Assembly: GCA_937625935.1 (NCBI GenBank)
Contig: OW569346.1
Location: 1 to 64,000, forward strand
Direction: 5' to 3'
DNA length: 64,000 bases
Source of the DNA: Tetramitus jugosus
Taxonomy: Eukaryota > Heterolobosea > Eutetramitea > Acrasida > Vahlkampfiidae
The notes beneath the pieces were generated by a model, which saw only the letters and a program-made list of their open reading frames with translations, did no database searches and was not told the DNA's origin. Both the position numbers and the translations under genes were made by a program. Positions 40,173 through 50,234 of the stretch are shown in pieces (within the stretch, counting starts at the first letter, position 1; each line of letters begins with the position of its first letter).

Positions 40173-42050
40173 TTACCGAGCAGTTTGCATAAGAATAGGA
40201 AACAAGGACACCACAGGGATTTCTCTCTCAACCGCCTGAGAACGCAAGAATTGTTCTACAGCTTGCTTACACCGTTGTTTGGTTCCAGTGTCGGCTGTGT
40301 TCGCCTCATACAGAATACGTAGGCGACGATTGCGCTCTTCTCGTTGCTGGCACTGTTTAGAGAATTTCTGGAACTCCTCGTCAAATATTCTATTCTTTTG
40401 TCTACTCATGTACAATTGTTCAGACTCAGAGAAATAACATTGGTCAATTTTGTTTGTGATGATTGTTAGCTTGTCCTCGAGTTGCTTCCTTCTGTTGTGT
40501 AGACAAAGTTCATTCACATGACTTCTAATGGCAGTCAATAGTTGCTCTCTATCCTCAAAGTCGAAACTATCGAATTGTCCAATAGGAGATCCACTGGATA
40601 GAGAGAAGGATGGGTGATCAGAAATTTGATTCGCATTCGTTTTGAGCATATTACAATGAATTATGGATGCTCTCTGAAAGAGTCGATGAATTTTGGTAGC
40701 TATAGTCGTATGCTGCAATGCGAGGGACAGATCAGTCGTTTGAGGAACACACAGAGCTAACCACTCCTTCATCTCAATTCGATAATGGTGATTGTCCGAG
40801 TAATATTTCATGAATGAAACGCTGTAAGTGGGGTGATTCAGAAGTAAGTTCTTAATCTCGCTTTCTATGCTGTCGAGTGTTCTGTAGTTTTTACTATTCA
40901 TGACTTCCTCTAGGGAAGTTGCAGTCGTATATTTCACGATTATTGGAATAGATGCCCTCAGACCTTTGACTTTACTCTCTAGGGCTGATTTTCGAATGTT
41001 CTTGTTTTGTTTTTGGACAGAATCTATTGTGTTCTCTATCTCTTGATCAACAAACTGTTGAACATCATCAGTTATTGAATGAGATTCTTTTGGTGAATTT
41101 GGTTGTTGATTGACATATTTCTCACCCAGAATATGATAGAGAAGATGAATATTAGAATGGATCAAGGAAGCCGCGATCATGGCCAACGTGGAATCACTAA
41201 GCGTATCCATTCCTGTCAGTTGTAAATCGGTCAACATATCTCTCAATTCAGTATCGGAGTTCTCAAGTCGGTGTCTGCACATCTCTAACCATTCCCTCAA
41301 AAGACATCTCATCTTTCGTTCAAATTCGATTTGATCCAACACTAGCGCAGAACTATCGTGACCCAAATAGGTTAAGGCACACAATGGATCTACCGTAGAG
41401 TATTCAATGGTATCAGTGAGATGTACTGTAGGTTGGATGTTTCTGAGATTGATATGATAAGGTACGAGTGCCTCACCGTACAATTTTCTAAGAAACTGAT
41501 AGGCAGTCTCAGATTGACCAAGCTCAGACTCTCCCAGTAACAACTTTGGATCGTGAATCCAATCTCGCTTTTCACTCACTCTGCTAGCAGAATAACAGAC
41601 CACTTGAAACAGTTGTTTCTGATCATTCCACTCCAACTGTTGAACGCACTGAGAATTATTCTTCTCCTTTTCCACTAGTAAATGTTCCTTCCAGTATCTG
41701 ACACCAACCAACACTACCGATAGTATGAAATCAGTTTTATGAATCAACTGTTTTTGCTTCTCAGGCCTAGAATGAATAAACAACGTGAACAGTTCACATG
41801 CGACAGGATAACGTGCCTTAAACGGTTCAAAATCTTCTGAACATGACAATCGTCGCGACGAGCCAACGAAATATCTCTGATATTCCAACCGGATCCAATA
41901 ACGTATCATCCTGTATCGATCAACAAACCTCATTGCACTCACATGACATCTCAACTGAGAAACCCAATTGATGGAAGACCGGTGTTGACTCTCAGAGAGC
42001 AGATCAATCAAATAACTGTGACTGAGCCGATCGTTTCTCTCATGATTCAT
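40173..42050 (-). CDS. Conserved-looking protein of unknown function, 625 aa
   Basis: The first ATG is at 42050; the frame extends upstream without ATG. The protein is mostly helical with many charged residues, no signal peptide, no membrane segment and no repeats I can see. Coiled-coil-like stretches occur near residues 340-380 and 545-600. I do not recognise a family. It lies head-to-tail with the CAMSAP gene, with 83 bases between its stop and the CAMSAP start. Confidence 0.7.
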   Translation of the reverse strand: MNHERNDRLSHSYLIDLLSESQHRSSINWVSQLRCHVSAMRFVDRYRMIRYWIRLEYQRYFVGSSRRLSCSEDFEPFKARYPVACELFTLFIHSRPEKQKQLIHKTDFILSVVLVGVRYWKEHLLVEKEKNNSQCVQQLEWNDQKQLFQVVCYSASRVSEKRDWIHDPKLLLGESELGQSETAYQFLRKLYGEALVPYHINLRNIQPTVHLTDTIEYSTVDPLCALTYLGHDSSALVLDQIEFERKMRCLLREWLEMCRHRLENSDTELRDMLTDLQLTGMDTLSDSTLAMIAASLIHSNIHLLYHILGEKYVNQQPNSPKESHSITDDVQQFVDQEIENTIDSVQKQNKNIRKSALESKVKGLRASIPIIVKYTTATSLEEVMNSKNYRTLDSIESEIKNLLLNHPTYSVSFMKYYSDNHHYRIEMKEWLALCVPQTTDLSLALQHTTIATKIHRLFQRASIIHCNMLKTNANQISDHPSFSLSSGSPIGQFDSFDFEDREQLLTAIRSHVNELCLHNRRKQLEDKLTIITNKIDQCYFSESEQLYMSRQKNRIFDEEFQKFSKQCQQREERNRRLRILYEANTADTGTKQRCKQAVEQFLRSQAVEREIPVVSLFPILMQTAR

Positions 42051-42177
42051 CCTGAAGAGTAATTTGTTGCTTCTTTTTTCATACCAAGATCTTGGTGATT
42101 TTTCGTTGAAGCAAAAAATTTGATTTTCATTCGTGCATGACACAAGTTCAAATATTTTGTTTTTTACTCAAGAACGA

Positions 42178-44040
42178 TTAAATACTGAGTGGTGCAGCAG
42201 GAGCACTTCCTCTGCCTCCTCGTCCAGCCATTGGAGCACCTCTTCCAGGTGGCATTCCTCTACCTGGTGGCATTCCACGTCCAGGTGGCATTACACCTCT
42301 ACCACCACGACCACCCATTGCTGCTGGACCTCCTCTTCCTCTGCCTCTTGCCATCATGGCACCTGCATGCTGAGGTGGCAACACTGGCAACGGATTCTTC
42401 TTTGCATCATAGAGCAACCGTTCCACATCAGGCATGCACATGACTCTCTTGGCCACATCGCCCAGAATATAGGTGGCTCCCTTGTTGGGTGCTACAGCAG
42501 CCACATGCTCCATAAAGGCAAAGTCCGATCCGGGAACGACATCGAACCACACACCACCCAGTTTCAATCGAGTCTTACCAGACTGATGCACCACCATTTC
42601 TCCAATATAACCGTTTGGTATGGACGTGAGTGTGTTATCGAACGGAACTGTCCAAATATTTTCCTCGTCATCCACGCTGGCTGATTTTGTGCCTTGTTCC
42701 TTGTCCAACTTTTCCTTTAATAATCGTTCTTGTTCCTTTTGTGCTGCCAATTGACGATTCTTGGCAATCGAGTCACCAACGTTTCCTGCACCTTGTTGCT
42801 GCAACTCTGCAGCTTGTTTTCTTCTCAATTCTTCCAATTCTCGTTTTTCGCGCTCTCTTCTCAATTTTTCTAGATTGATGGGCAGAGAGGAGGGCAACTG
42901 GAGAAACAATAGCTCATCCGAACGATTGGAATCCCTAGTGTCTCTAAACAATTGTCTCGTTGCTTCATTTTCCAACTGATTCTCCAACTGTTGATTTTGA
43001 CCAATGGACAATGAGACTGTTTCTTGATTTTCCTCTTGATTTTCTCCCTGTTGTTCCTGTCGTAGTAGTTGCTGTTCCATGGTCGTCTTGTTAAATGGAA
43101 GAATCGTCGGTGGTTGACGAATGCCTTCAAACACATTTTTCTTTTTTCGCTGTTGTTGTTGTTGTTGAATGCTGAGTTGTAGTTTTGCCTTGGCATCCAA
43201 ATCATCACCATCATCATCATGGTCAGTGTTCATTCTCATGTCATCACCACCAAAGCCATTGTTCTCAGATGATTGAAGCAACATGTCTGATGTGGTGCTG
43301 TTGCCTGGTGGTGCAATACCTCCCATTGCAAAATTGGGCATGACAGGTGCTCTCTCTATTTGTAATGTTGTTGTTGTTATTGTTGTTGTTGTTGTTGTTG
43401 TTATTGTGATTGTCATTAATGATCAAAATGTGTTCCATCATCATCATCATCGTCATGCACAAAATAGTTTTAAAAAAAAACAGTGTGTGTTAAACCAATG
43501 GAGACATGCAATTACATCAAACAATCAAGTGAAATCCATACCTCTAGGTATAAAAGCAGGTCTATTCTGTTGTTGTCTACCACTAGAACGATCAAATTTA
43601 GGTCTAAAGTCTCTTCGTTGTTGTTGTCCACCACCACCACTGCTCGCATCAGCATCACCTCCAGTTGCTTTCCGTCTCTCTACGACTTTTGGTGCAAAAT
43701 TGGGTGAAAAAGCAGATGATGTTGAACCACCACTACCACCACCAGCACTACCACCAGCACCAAAAGATGATGAAGGAGCACTCAATGGTGGTGATGATGA
43801 TGATGGTTGATTGAGAGAAAAGTTGGGTCTCAATGAACGCAATCGATCGACTCCTCCACTTGGTATATTTGATGATGATAAATTGTTGGGAGTGAATGAA
43901 AGTAGTTGTGAAGATGTTGTGCTGGAGGTGGTGGTGGTGGAGGCTGCTGTTGAGGGCAAATCGACTGTGAGACGAGATGGATCATATCCGTGTTCTCTTC
44001 TCTGATTTTGTTGTTGTTGATTGTTGTTGTTGTTGGACAT
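42178..44040 (-). CDS. RNA polymerase III subunit RPC4-like, two exons, 558 aa
   Basis: ATG 44040; exon 1 is 44040-43542 and exon 2 is 43355-42178. The GT-AG intron of 186 bases (43356-43541) contains an AAC-triplet repeat. Exon 1 begins with Asn/Gln runs and has the RPC4 N-terminal style RLRSLRPNF and FSPNFAPKVVERRK. Exon 2 has a Glu/Gln-rich middle and the conserved C-terminal segment IGEMVVHQSGKTRLKLGGVWFDV. RPC4 (Rpc53) helps Pol III stop and restart at tRNA and 5S genes. The protein ends with an unusual RGG/PPGRGMP-repeat tail of about 60 residues. A 5S rRNA gene lies directly upstream. Confidence 0.85.
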
Positions 44041-44213
44041 ATTTTTTGTGTGTGGTTGTTGTGATAGTTGTTCGTTGTATGGTTTGATTGTTTGTTAAAC
44101 GAGTCGGTGCAATTTGTGAAATCGGGGAGTTTTCTGTTTTCGCGCCGAGAAAAGTGCGCAAACTGGACCGTAGACCAAAAAACCCGGAAATTGATCCAAT
44201 ATGCTTTATTGAT

Positions 44214-44332
44214 GTCTACGTTCATACAATGGTGGAACCACCTCTTCCCATTTCGAATAGAGAAGTTAAGCACCATCTGGCTGAGTTAGTATTGAGATAG
44301 GAGACTACTCGAGAACCCTCAGTAATGTAGGC
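44214..44332 (+). rRNA. 5S ribosomal RNA
   Basis: A 119-base segment whose ends pair (GTCTAC with GTAGGC, with G-T wobble) and whose interior contains the conserved 5S features CATTTCGAATAGAGAAGTTAAGC, followed by GTTAGTATTGAGATAGGAGACTAC and CCCTCAGTAATGTAGG. TTTT follows directly, the Pol III stop signal. It stands alone here rather than in an rDNA array. Ends may be off by a base. Confidence 0.92.
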
Positions 44333-44510
44333 TTTTGTTGGTCGTTTTGAACATCCAGGCGAGCAGCCAGATGAGCAGATATAACGAAGCAGGCGATGCA
44401 TAAAGTGATATAAGTGTGCAGTCTTTTGTTTTGGTATTTATTGTTTTTCCCTGCCCACCATTGTATTTACATATTTACAAGTTAACAAAGCAACAAAGTA
44501 CATGTCACTT

Positions 44511-45116
44511 TCATCTCCTTGGTACGATAGATCCACTTTGACATTCAAAATGTCTAGCATCGAAGCAAACTCCATTGCAACAACCGTCGTTCCTTCCACA
44601 TAAGCAATTGTTTTGTGGGCGAAAACTATCAGGGATGCAGTGATGGGTGTTTGGAGAATAGCACTGATGTCTGTTAGGGCCAATAGAATTGTTAGAGCAG
44701 CACAAATCTGTGGATCCACATTGGAATTGCCCACAGTTGTTGTTTGTTGGTGGTGGAGATGGAATTTGCTTCAGTCTACCAGTGGAAGTGTCGCAAGAGT
44801 AATGTCTAGGATCGAAACACACTTGGTTGCAACATCCATCGTTAACTCCGCACAGACAATTCTGAGATGGCTTGAATTCATCGGGAATGCAATGATGAGT
44901 GCTTGGGTTGTAGCATTGATTTCTATAGACCCCAATAAAGTTGTTGGAACAACATCTGTCAGAGGCACCACAATTAAATTGACCGCAATTGTTACCACCT
45001 GTCTTAATGGATCTTACACTTGCTCTACGCAATTGCTTCACTGGTTTGCTGGCAGCAATCTCCAATGTGAAAGCAACAATGACAATGAAAACTAATACAG
45101 CGAGGAAAACTCTCAT
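44511..45116 (-). CDS. Secreted protein with two Cys-rich repeats, 201 aa
   Basis: ATG at 45116. Residues 1-23 are a clear signal peptide (hydrophobic FLAVLVFIVIVAFTLEIAA). Two tandem copies of about 70 residues follow, at about 42-108 and 127-193, sharing the pattern NCGQFxCGxxDxCCSNNxIGxxRxQCYxPxTHHCIPD and CLCGxNDGCCNxVCFDxRHxxC. The Cys spacing suggests a disulfide-rich extracellular domain, perhaps sugar- or chitin-binding; that is only inference from style. It is not a family I can name. Confidence 0.75.
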   Translation of the reverse strand: MRVFLAVLVFIVIVAFTLEIAASKPVKQLRRASVRSIKTGGNNCGQFNCGASDRCCSNNFIGVYRNQCYNPSTHHCIPDEFKPSQNCLCGVNDGCCNQVCFDPRHYSCDTSTGRLKQIPSPPPTNNNCGQFQCGSTDLCCSNNSIGPNRHQCYSPNTHHCIPDSFRPQNNCLCGRNDGCCNGVCFDARHFECQSGSIVPRR

Positions 45117-45376
45117 ATTTAGTTATTGGCTATCTTGTATTTGTTGTATTGAATTGAACCAATGGTTGTAAAGGTGATGGATAGTCTTTTATATGGGTTT
45201 ACTGTTATTCCTTCCATCAATCCTCGCAAAAAAAGCCCCTTCAGTTCCTTGCATGTCCTTTTTAGCATAAAAAAAGATAAGGAGCAGTAATTCTTGTATA
45301 TCTCGAGAGAAGTCACAACAACAGTTTTCAACTAACTGACTGTCCACGTCACTCGTTGGTCAGTAGATCAATTCCT
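45117..45376. other. Intergenic region between convergent-facing genes
   Basis: AT-rich DNA with no ORF or RNA signal. It should include the promoter of the secreted-protein gene. Confidence 0.4.
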
Positions 45377-46837
45377 TCACGCTGTTTCAACAATCATGTC
45401 ACATAATTGGCCCTTTTTCTGAGAAGCTAATAACTTGTTCGGGAACGTGGAATTACTCTTGACTAGCTCGTACAAGAACGCATGATATCCGTTTTTCGCA
45501 CAGGCAACATGGAGTTCATTATAAAATGAATTATGTAATTCCCAAGGCAAACGAACTTCAGTCACCACGAGGCTATCCTGAGATATGGATGACGAATGTT
45601 CCTGAATCGAGAGAGGTATGAATCCCTCTCTTATTCGTTTGTTCGAAGTGAGGAGTGTGAGTCAAAGGAAAGTGAGCTATTGTGTGAGCTATGTTATTAT
45701 AGCCTTATAGAGATGGGGGATAACATACCGTGGATCACCCAATGCATAAGCCTTTCCCTCCTTTGTCGTGAACACAGTTAAGTTGGCCCCGCAGTTGTAA
45801 TCGAGAACAGTTCCAATTGACAACGAAATTTGAGTAGGTGGTAGGAAAGCATCATGATAAAACACTCCACAGCAATAGAAATGGTTCGATTCTGTTCGAA
45901 ACACTGTAAAACTTTCTCCACACTTTGCATCCACAATTTTCTCAGATGAGAGCACACCAGTGATCAGAACCGGACTAAGTATCTCCGAGGAAGGAGTGAT
46001 TAAGCCACATTGGTTATGGTAATTGTACCCCCAAGAGTAGGCTGACCCTTCCTCTGTAATCACAATGGAGTGCCATTGACCACACGCCACACTCTTGATC
46101 ACCACTAACCCACTCCCAAGTTCAGGATGATCCACCTTGACAGGTATTGAACTCTTTTGACTAAAATGGCTTTGACCGAGAGAACCCAATGCACAATATC
46201 CGGATGTATAAACACAATTATCAACTGTCACAAACACTGTATGCAAGGAACCGGGCTCAACCAACTTTAACGTTTTGCCGTCAACACTCTCCATCTTTTC
46301 TAATGTTGATTGTCCCCGTTCTGTGTTCGTTAATCCACATCGGCCATACTTCTTGTTCCCTGCTACATACACACAGTCATATCCTTCACTGATAAAGAAC
46401 GAAAAGTCACTCCCACACTTTGTCTCAACAATGTTACAATCGGTCAACTCGGGTATCAATGTCACTTGTTCCAGAGATGAAATCGACTCTGGCAATGCAC
46501 ATCGACCATTCCCATTGTTACCGCAACTGAACACACGCCTATGATTGGTCACGAACAGTGAATGACTATCGCCACATGATATATGGACCACGTATTCATC
46601 CCGTGCCAAAATATCCTTGTCTGACGAAAATTCTTGTCCAATTGAGCCGTACTGAATCACTTGGGCAAACTTCTTCACATGCCAAAAGGTATCAGTTTCA
46701 CTTTCAAAGTCCAGATAGTGACTCTTGTTGCCCCATTGACCATAGTATGAGTGGTTGAACCCAGTTTGATGGAGGTGAGCTCGACCTACACCAAAAACAT
46801 TGAAATGTCTTTGGATCTTGTGTGAGCTTGAGAGCAT
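45377..46837 (-). CDS. RCC1-repeat protein, two exons, 434 aa
   Basis: ATG 46837 is preferred: longer frames (46879, 46918) start inside the tRNA gene. Exon 1 is 46837-45729 and exon 2 is 45572-45377; the GTATGT...GATAG intron (156 bases) keeps frame. About six RCC1 blades are visible, such as HISCGDSHSLFVTNHRRVFSCGNNGNGRC and VACGQWHSIVITEEGSAYSWGYN. RCC1 propellers serve as nucleotide exchange factors or chromatin or membrane adaptors; substrate unknown. The exon 2 tail (ELHNSFYNELHVACAKNGYHAFLYELVK) is not RCC1-like. The splice is inferred from frame only. Confidence 0.75.
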
Positions 46838-46872
46838 GACCGTTCGCGTTTCTGTAAAGCCGTAAAAAGGAT

Positions 46873-46969
46873 CTCCCATACCGGGACTCGAACCCGGGTC
46901 TTCCGGGGACTTTTGCATTTCAGCTTGGAAGTGAAAGCCGGATATCCTAACCAGCTAGACTATATGGGA
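46873..46969 (-). tRNA. tRNA-Glu (TTC) with intron
   Basis: On the minus strand the acceptor TCCCATA pairs with TATGGGA. The D-arm AGTCTAGCTGGTTAGGAT and T-arm GGGTTCGAGTCCC are present, and the anticodon stem TCCGG/CCGGA encloses CTTTCA...C, giving anticodon TTC. About 24 bases after position 37 form an intron, the canonical place for a eukaryotic tRNA intron. Without it the tRNA is about 73 bases. The gene lies within the apparent 5' extension of the RCC1 gene. Confidence 0.93.
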
Positions 46970-47096
46970 TCATATTAATTATTCCGACTTCAATAGTCTC
47001 ATAATTCAAGAACGACAAGAAGCTGCTTACGCAGAACCAAAACGAGTGTCGCGTGCTAGTCGAGTCATCGATAGATACAGTAACATCGTCTGTTGA

Positions 47097-49757
47097 ATGG
47101 AAAAACAACAACAAAAGTTTGACCATGATTGCTCCGACCCAATTAATAATCGATGCACAAGTTCATTGAACTTTTCAAAAAAATTCACACAACAAAACAA
47201 CACATCCAACAACATGGTGAAACGACGAACGAACAACAACTCTTTCCGAGGCAGGTTGGCATCGACTGCCGCTGCACTTGCAACACAACAACCAGAAGAG
47301 ATTGACACTACCACTCAACAACAACAACAACAAGAAGAGTCATATGACTATCAATACCATGACAATCACAATGATTACTATAGTAATAATGATCATGGTG
47401 ATGGTTACTATGATGAAAACAACAACAATAACATGAATGGCGAACAACAACACTATGATGATCATTACTCTTACGACAATAATCACAGTGCGTCCTATGA
47501 TGATGGTCAGTATAATGAGGGTGAGCAAGCATCGGCTTCGTCATCATCAACAAAGCGCAAGCACAATCACACAAACGAAAATGGTAATGGTTCATACGTG
47601 GATCAAAAATCGCGGAAAAAGCGGAGAATCACAAACAATAATGAAAATGGCGCCAAAAATCGTTCCCGCCATGACATGCGTCGTCTACAGGTTCAAGAAA
47701 AAGCAAACACGGAAGCTTTTGAAAAGATTCAAAGTGAGCGCAAGCAACTACCCATTTTTGCGGCAAAGGACACTCTGATTGACTATGTCAAGAACAATCA
47801 AGTGTTGATTGTTGTTGGTGAAACAGGTTCTGGCAAAACAACTCAATTACCTCAGTACATTCATGATAGTGGTATCCGTTCTGACAAGACATGCATCGCA
47901 GTGACTCAGCCAAGAAGAGTGGCTGCCATGTCGATTGCAAAGCGTGTGAGTGAGGAGATGGGTGTCTCATTGGGTCAAGAAGTCGGTTATAGCATCCGTT
48001 TTGAGGATGTGACGAGTCATGACTCTACAGTCATCAAGTATTTGACAGATGGTATGCTTCTGAGAGAGTCTCAGGTCAATGCTCAGCTAGAACAGTACTC
48101 TGTCATTATTCTGGATGAGGCTCATGAACGTACGCTTCACACAGATATTCTGTTTGGTGTGGTGAAGAAGCTGCTGAGGAAACGCAAGGATCTCAAGGTT
48201 ATTATCATGAGTGCTACACTGGAAGCCAGAGCATTTGCAAACTTTTTTGACGGAGCAAAGATTGTCTACGTGTCAGGTAGGCAGTACCCCGTACAAATCA
48301 TGTACTGTGCTGAGCCACAGTCTGATTATTTGGATGCGGCAGCCACTTCTTGCTTGCAGATTCACTTGGATGAACACAAGGGAACCATGGAGAGCACGGG
48401 AGACATTCTTGTCTTTCTAACGGGTCAAGAAGAGATTGAGACTGTGGCGAGAATTTTGGAGGAGAAGGCTCAATTCCTTCCTCCCGAGGCACTCAAGATG
48501 ATCATTTGTCCAATTTTTGCTGCATTGCCATCTGAAAAGCAAATGGAAGTGTTTGAGAAGACACCAGCAGGTTGTAGGAAGATTATTCTTGCAACCAACA
48601 TTGCAGAAACATCGATCACCATCAATGGAATTCGATTTGTGCTTGATACTGGATTTGTGAAAGCAAAGGCCTACAATCCAAACAATGGACTCGAAGCCCT
48701 AAAGACCATTCCAATCTCGAAGGCATCTGCCAGACAGAGAACAGGTCGTGCTGGTAGAGAAGCACCTGGCAAGTGCTACAGACTATTCACAGAAGACACG
48801 TTTGATAGTTTGGAGGAGTTTACTGAACCTGAAATTGTTCGTTGCAATTTAAGCACCGTTGTGCTTCAGTTGAAGTCAATGGGTGTTAAGAACATTCAAA
48901 AGTTTGACTTTATGAGTCCTCCATCAAAGCAATCACTGACCAAGTCACTCCAGATTCTGTACATTCTGGGTGCGATCAACAAGAAGGGTAAGCTATCTGA
49001 TTTGGGTGAAAGAATGTCCCAATTTCCTCTGGATCCCATGTATGCTGTGGCATTGATCAAATCTGAGGAATTTGGTTGCGTTGATGAAATATTGAGCATC
49101 GTGTCCATGCTTTCCGTTGAAACCATTTTCTATTCACCTCACAATAAGAGAGATGAAGCCAACAAGGCTAAAATGAAGTTTGCCTCAAAATCTGGGGATC
49201 ATTTGACACTACTGAAGGTGTATCAGGGTTACATTGAAGTAGCCAATGCGGCCATTGGTCAAAGAGAAATAGATCGTTGGTGCTTTGATCATTTTATCAA
49301 TGCCAAGTCCATGAAGAAGGTTGTCGAAGTTCGAAATCAGCTCAAGGATTATGTGACAAGAAACGGACTAGAGGTTAGCTCCTGTGGTCGCGATTTGAGT
49401 CTTATTCGCAAGTGCCTGTGCTCCGGATTCTTCATGCACGCTGCTGTTCGAGTGCCAAACAAGCATCACTATGTCACAGTGACTGATAATGTCGAAGTTA
49501 GAATTCATCCGTCCAGTGTGATCCACGATCCATTGCCAAACTGTGTGATTTTCAATCAAATGGTCATGACGAGCCGTGAATACATTAGAGATGTGTGCGT
49601 TATTGATCATACATGGCTCTCCGAGGTTACACCTTCTCTCTATAAGGAGAAGATTGCATCTAATGCCAATACCCTGATGGACGAAGTTGTGAAAGCAGAT
49701 CTGGAGAAGAAAAAGAAAACGAAAGAAGAGTCTTTCCAAGTTCAACGATCAGCATAA
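47097..49757 (+). CDS. DEAH-box RNA helicase, DHX33-like, 886 aa
   Basis: ATG 47097. The first 200 residues are Asn/Asp/Tyr/Gln-rich low complexity with a KRKHN and KKRR nuclear patch. The helicase core follows: motif I GETGSGKT (about 241), [14 protein letters not shown] (about 340), SAT (about 371), LTGQEEIE and QRTGRAGRE. Winged-helix, ratchet and OB-fold parts follow, ending with MTSREYIRDVCVID. Motifs between domains (GREAPGKCYRLFTEDTFD; HPSSVIHD) are most like DHX33, a nucleolar helicase in ribosome production, but Prp22/Prp43-type proteins are close relatives. A different DEAH helicase begins at 61581. Confidence 0.88.
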   Translation: MEKQQQKFDHDCSDPINNRCTSSLNFSKKFTQQNNTSNNMVKRRTNNNSFRGRLASTAAALATQQPEEIDTTTQQQQQQEESYDYQYHDNHNDYYSNNDHGDGYYDENNNNNMNGEQQHYDDHYSYDNNHSASYDDGQYNEGEQASASSSSTKRKHNHTNENGNGSYVDQKSRKKRRITNNNENGAKNRSRHDMRRLQVQEKANTEAFEKIQSERKQLPIFAAKDTLIDYVKNNQVLIVVGETGSGKTTQLPQYIHDSGIRSDKTCIAVTQPRRVAAMSIAKRVSEEMGVSLGQEVGYSIRFEDVTSHDSTVIKYLTDGMLLRESQVNAQLEQYSVIILDEAHERTLHTDILFGVVKKLLRKRKDLKVIIMSATLEARAFANFFDGAKIVYVSGRQYPVQIMYCAEPQSDYLDAAATSCLQIHLDEHKGTMESTGDILVFLTGQEEIETVARILEEKAQFLPPEALKMIICPIFAALPSEKQMEVFEKTPAGCRKIILATNIAETSITINGIRFVLDTGFVKAKAYNPNNGLEALKTIPISKASARQRTGRAGREAPGKCYRLFTEDTFDSLEEFTEPEIVRCNLSTVVLQLKSMGVKNIQKFDFMSPPSKQSLTKSLQILYILGAINKKGKLSDLGERMSQFPLDPMYAVALIKSEEFGCVDEILSIVSMLSVETIFYSPHNKRDEANKAKMKFASKSGDHLTLLKVYQGYIEVANAAIGQREIDRWCFDHFINAKSMKKVVEVRNQLKDYVTRNGLEVSSCGRDLSLIRKCLCSGFFMHAAVRVPNKHHYVTVTDNVEVRIHPSSVIHDPLPNCVIFNQMVMTSREYIRDVCVIDHTWLSEVTPSLYKEKIASNANTLMDEVVKADLEKKKKTKEESFQVQRSA

Positions 49758-49800
49758 AGCTTCACACCAAAATTTTACCTCGTTTCGACTTTTATCACCA

Positions 49801-50124
49801 ATGAAAACAAACGATCCCACCATCAATTCTCAAACATTGAGAAGTGAAGAAGATTTAGAGCTCGTAACCGCTCTCACTTCAGGAACAATTCACTCCAAGG
49901 ATACAGAAGTGAAAACTTTGATAGACAAGAGATATAAAGAGCTGAGAAACAAGTACAAAGATCTAAATGAAGAAGAGTTTCGAGAGAAGATGGTGGATCT
50001 TATCGGTGGTGGAGCAACTGGAGTCCGATTGAAGACAAAGCTCAATCTAATATTTTTTATCCTCATTGCCGCAGTACTTTTCTTTGCTATCGTTTATCAT
50101 CCCGAGAATAGTGTCCCTGAATGA
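49801..50124 (+). CDS. Small tail-anchored membrane protein, 107 aa
   Basis: ATG 49801. A charged helical region (about residues 18-70) is followed by one hydrophobic helix (LNLIFFILIAAVLFFAIVYH, about 81-100) and a short tail, the pattern of a tail-anchored protein. It follows the helicase by 43 bases on the same strand. No named family. Confidence 0.6.
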   Translation: MKTNDPTINSQTLRSEEDLELVTALTSGTIHSKDTEVKTLIDKRYKELRNKYKDLNEEEFREKMVDLIGGGATGVRLKTKLNLIFFILIAAVLFFAIVYHPENSVPE

Positions 50125-50234
50125 CATGCAATTTGGAAGATGACATGTTTGAATGTAATTATTTATTGTACTATAATTCAATCTACTGCAGGCAATTGTA
50201 CAGAGTTGCCGCTATTCTCTGTCTCTATTTACGA

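Noticed and set aside
43356-43541. Poly-Thr (TTTTITTTT-like) N-terminus for the RPC4 exon 2 ORF
   Set aside because: It is a translated AAC-triplet repeat in the intron; the splice gives a better protein.
46838-46918. N-terminal extension of the RCC1 protein
   Set aside because: It is translation of tRNA-Glu.
47308-47595. Minus-strand His/Tyr-rich ORFs
   Set aside because: They are shadows of the Asn/Gln-rich start of the plus-strand helicase.
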